NCBI GenBank assembly: GCA_004557645.1
Contig: SFGI01000037.1
Coordinates: 1-23,366 of the forward strand
DNA length: 23,366 bases
Direction: 5' to 3'
Source of the DNA: [Eubacterium] saphenum
Lineage (GTDB): Bacteria; Bacillota; Clostridia; Lachnospirales; Anaerotignaceae
Below the pieces are notes generated by a model. That model was not told the origin of the DNA and did not search any database. It was given only the letters and a program-made list of their open reading frames with translations. This document shows, piece after piece, positions 22,233 to 23,366 of this stretch (position 1 is its first letter; each line of letters starts with the position of its first letter). Position numbers and translations under genes: made by a program.

Positions 22233-22588
22233 AAGATCATCCTCACGGCTGCCGCCAGCATGAATCCCCCGAAAATGCGGTGCAGCCAGATACCGCTGAC
22301 CTTACTGAGGAGCTTCGCCCCCACAACGCCCCCTGTCAAGCCCCCTGCCGAAGCCCAAAGGGCGATCTGCCAGACCTGCCCCAAGCCCGTTTTCCAAAGG
22401 TAAATGGCAAGGGACAGGATGGACAGGGGCAAAATGATGGCGATGGCAGTGGCATGGGCTTTATGCTCCTCCACCTGCAAAAACCGCTCCATGGCAGGCA
22501 CGACGATGGTGCCGCCGCCGCTGCCGAAGAGCCCATTGGCAAAGCCTGTCACTATGCCGATGAGCCATTTTTTCCATTTCTGCGTCAA
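22229..22588 (-). CDS. Half-size TSUP (TauE/SafE) transporter, first half
   Basis: A 119-residue membrane protein. The repeat signature GIVTGFANGLFGSGGGTIVV near residues 11-30 is followed by EEHKAHATAIAIILPLSILS and a final IWLHRIFGGFMLAAAVRMIL. Both halves share the GxGGGTI core and an IFGGF end, as the two repeats of a full TSUP do. The start is TTG at 22588, with AAAGGGGG 8 nt upstream. A SigG-like promoter lies just before it. There is no sign of frame loss: it ends in ATGA, where the second half begins. Confidence 0.88.
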   Translation of the reverse strand: MTQKWKKWLIGIVTGFANGLFGSGGGTIVVPAMERFLQVEEHKAHATAIAIILPLSILSLAIYLWKTGLGQVWQIALWASAGGLTGGVVGAKLLSKVSGIWLHRIFGGFMLAAAVRMIL

Positions 22589-22610
22589 ATCTGCCGCCCC
22601 CTTTCGCCCT

Positions 22611-22639
22611 TAGTATGGAAAACGCACCCTTTTTTATGT
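22611..22639 (-). promoter_or_regulatory. SigG-like promoter of the TSUP pair
   Basis: On the minus strand ACATA (22639-22635), 17 nt, CATACTA (22617-22611). Same -10 and spacing as the promoter of the spore lipoprotein gene at 12620-12648. Confidence 0.6.
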
Positions 22640-22644
22640 ACTGC

Positions 22645-22681
22645 AAAAGAGAAAAGCGTGGGGGAACCCACGCTTTTCTCT
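22645..22681 (-). terminator. Terminator of the Gly/Asn-rich lipoprotein gene
   Basis: A long perfect stem: AGAGAAAAGCGTGGG on the left pairs with CCCACGCTTTTCTCT on the right, with a 3-nt loop near 22664-22666. It starts directly at the stop codon. Confidence 0.85.
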
Positions 22682-23059
22682 TTACCTTGCCGTTTTGTTT
22701 GTATTAACGTTCGTATTTGTGTTTGTTGTGGTTCTGTTGGTGCCTGTCAGGTCATCCCATGTGTTCCGCAAGTCCTGCCCCAGGGTGTTGCCGCCATTCA
22801 CGCCATCGTTTCTTGTGCCATAGGTGTTGTAGTAGGCGCCGTTGTAGCCTGTGCCATTATAGGCTGTGCCGCTGTTGATGCCATAGCCATCCCAGTAGCC
22901 TGTGCCGCCGCTGGAATATGTCCCTGTGTTATAACCATTATAGCTTCCATTGCTGCCGTTTCTGGTACCGCCCAGGTTGGCACCGGCATTGCCGCAGCCG
23001 CCGAAGAGCATCATGGATACTGCCAGCACCGTAAAAAGTCCTGCTTTCTTGCCAAACAT
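22682..23059 (-). CDS. Gly/Asn/Thr/Tyr-rich lipoprotein
   Basis: A 125-residue exported lipoprotein. The N-terminus FGKKAGLFTVLAVSMMLFGG ends in a lipobox cysteine at about residue 22. The mature part is low complexity: repeated short units such as YNGYNTGTY, NGTGYNGAYY and TNTNTNVNTN, with one conserved-looking island LGQDLRNTWDDLTGTN before the end. I do not recognise a folded domain. Such Gly/Asn-rich lipoproteins occur in spore or surface layers, but no family is certain. The start at 23059 is chosen for GGGAGGG 5 nt before it; the longer frame to 23080 includes that site. It lies upstream of the TSUP pair, same strand, separated by a strong terminator. Confidence 0.82.
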   Translation of the reverse strand: MFGKKAGLFTVLAVSMMLFGGCGNAGANLGGTRNGSNGSYNGYNTGTYSSGGTGYWDGYGINSGTAYNGTGYNGAYYNTYGTRNDGVNGGNTLGQDLRNTWDDLTGTNRTTTNTNTNVNTNKTAR

Positions 23060-23208
23060 AAAATCCCTCCCAGATTTCATTTTTTATTTTTGCAATGCTT
23101 TTTGATTGCTCTGTTATTGTTTGCTGTTTGGAGAGAAAAAACCGTTACTTTCTCTGGCATGGGCAACAGATTTTGACAAAGGCAAAAAGAGAATAAGCGG
23201 TACAAACC

Positions 23209-23237
23209 TTGTGAAAGAATAAAAATATTGTTATAAT
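23209..23237 (+). promoter_or_regulatory. Strong SigA-type promoter reading out of the window
   Basis: TTGTGA (23209-23214), a 17-nt spacer, TATAAT (23232-23237). Transcription would start near 23244 and run to the right edge. Confidence 0.85.
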
Positions 23238-23304
23238 AAAAGTTCGGATAAGTAGTATAAAACGATGCAAAGTACAGTTTACAAGGGACTACACAGGGTA
23301 ACGG

Positions 23305-23336
23305 TCTGACGGGAGGATTACCGCCCGTCAGATTTT
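23305..23336 (+). terminator. Attenuator-like hairpin at the right edge
   Basis: A 9-bp perfect stem TCTGACGGG (23305-23313) / CCCGTCAGA (23324-23332) followed by four T. It lies about 60 nt after the promoter at 23209-23237, with no ORF between. Either a leader attenuator of a gene outside the window or the end of a short RNA. Confidence 0.6.
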
Positions 23337-23366
23337 CCATGTAATGTTCAAGCTGTCGCTTGTGGC

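Noticed and set aside
21843..22588. The TSUP pair as one gene broken by a frameshift
   Set aside because: The junction is a clean ATGA stop/start overlap with a ribosome-like GAGG upstream, and each half has a full repeat.
23077..23340. An 87-codon minus-strand ORF at the right edge
   Set aside because: It has no ribosome site, covers a strong opposite-strand promoter and hairpin, and has odd composition.

Overview
The window looks like chromosomal DNA of an anaerobic, spore-forming Clostridia member, most likely a gut Lachnospirales-type organism. This is inferred from gene content, not from any marker gene. Pointers are a pyruvate phosphate dikinase beside a K+-dependent membrane pyrophosphatase, a YhcN/YlaJ-type spore lipoprotein, a GerW/YtfJ sporulation protein with its DUF2953 partner, a TIGR01906 membrane protein, an S-layer-homology surface protein, GGAGG-type ribosome sites, and two promoters matching the forespore SigG pattern. 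No rRNA, tRNA, insertion-sequence transposase or CRISPR array was seen.

Layout. 1-6.2 kb (minus strand): arsC, ppdK and hppA, a cluster centred on pyrophosphate. hppA has a leader of about 300 nt that folds strongly. 6.2-9.3 kb (minus): an AEC-family transporter, a PAP2 phosphatase, an ECF S component and an unknown membrane protein. 9.3-12.1 kb: a 910-residue SLH-domain protein with duplicated C-terminal modules. 12.2-14.2 kb: a spore lipoprotein with a SigG-like promoter, a divergent 54-residue membrane protein, and ychF behind a branched leader element. 14.2-15.4 kb is an accessory island. A divergent XRE regulator and small acidic protein share a palindromic operator. They are bracketed by two inverted copies of a hairpin element with constant arms and different inner stems. 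A third branched palindrome follows. 15.4-17.2 kb: putP.

17.2-21.6 kb is a tight six-gene minus-strand operon: unknown 99-residue protein, TIGR01906 membrane protein, DUF2953 protein, ytfJ/gerW, a Card1/Can2-like CARF nuclease (DUF1887 type), and a TetR regulator. No CRISPR-Cas genes are near the nuclease. 21.6-23.1 kb: a pair of half-length TSUP transporters with ATGA-type coupling, a 58-residue ORF overlapping the second half, and a Gly/Asn-rich lipoprotein. The right edge holds a strong plus-strand promoter and an attenuator-like hairpin for something outside the window.

Most worth following up: (1) the constant-arm hairpin family, whose two copies show a compensatory pair and a G-U-type change around a conserved internal loop; (2) the CARF nuclease in a sporulation-linked operon; (3) the hppA leader, where a C-run can pair either locally or with the ribosome binding site; (4) the SigG-like promoters ahead of a spore lipoprotein and of the half-TSUP pair.
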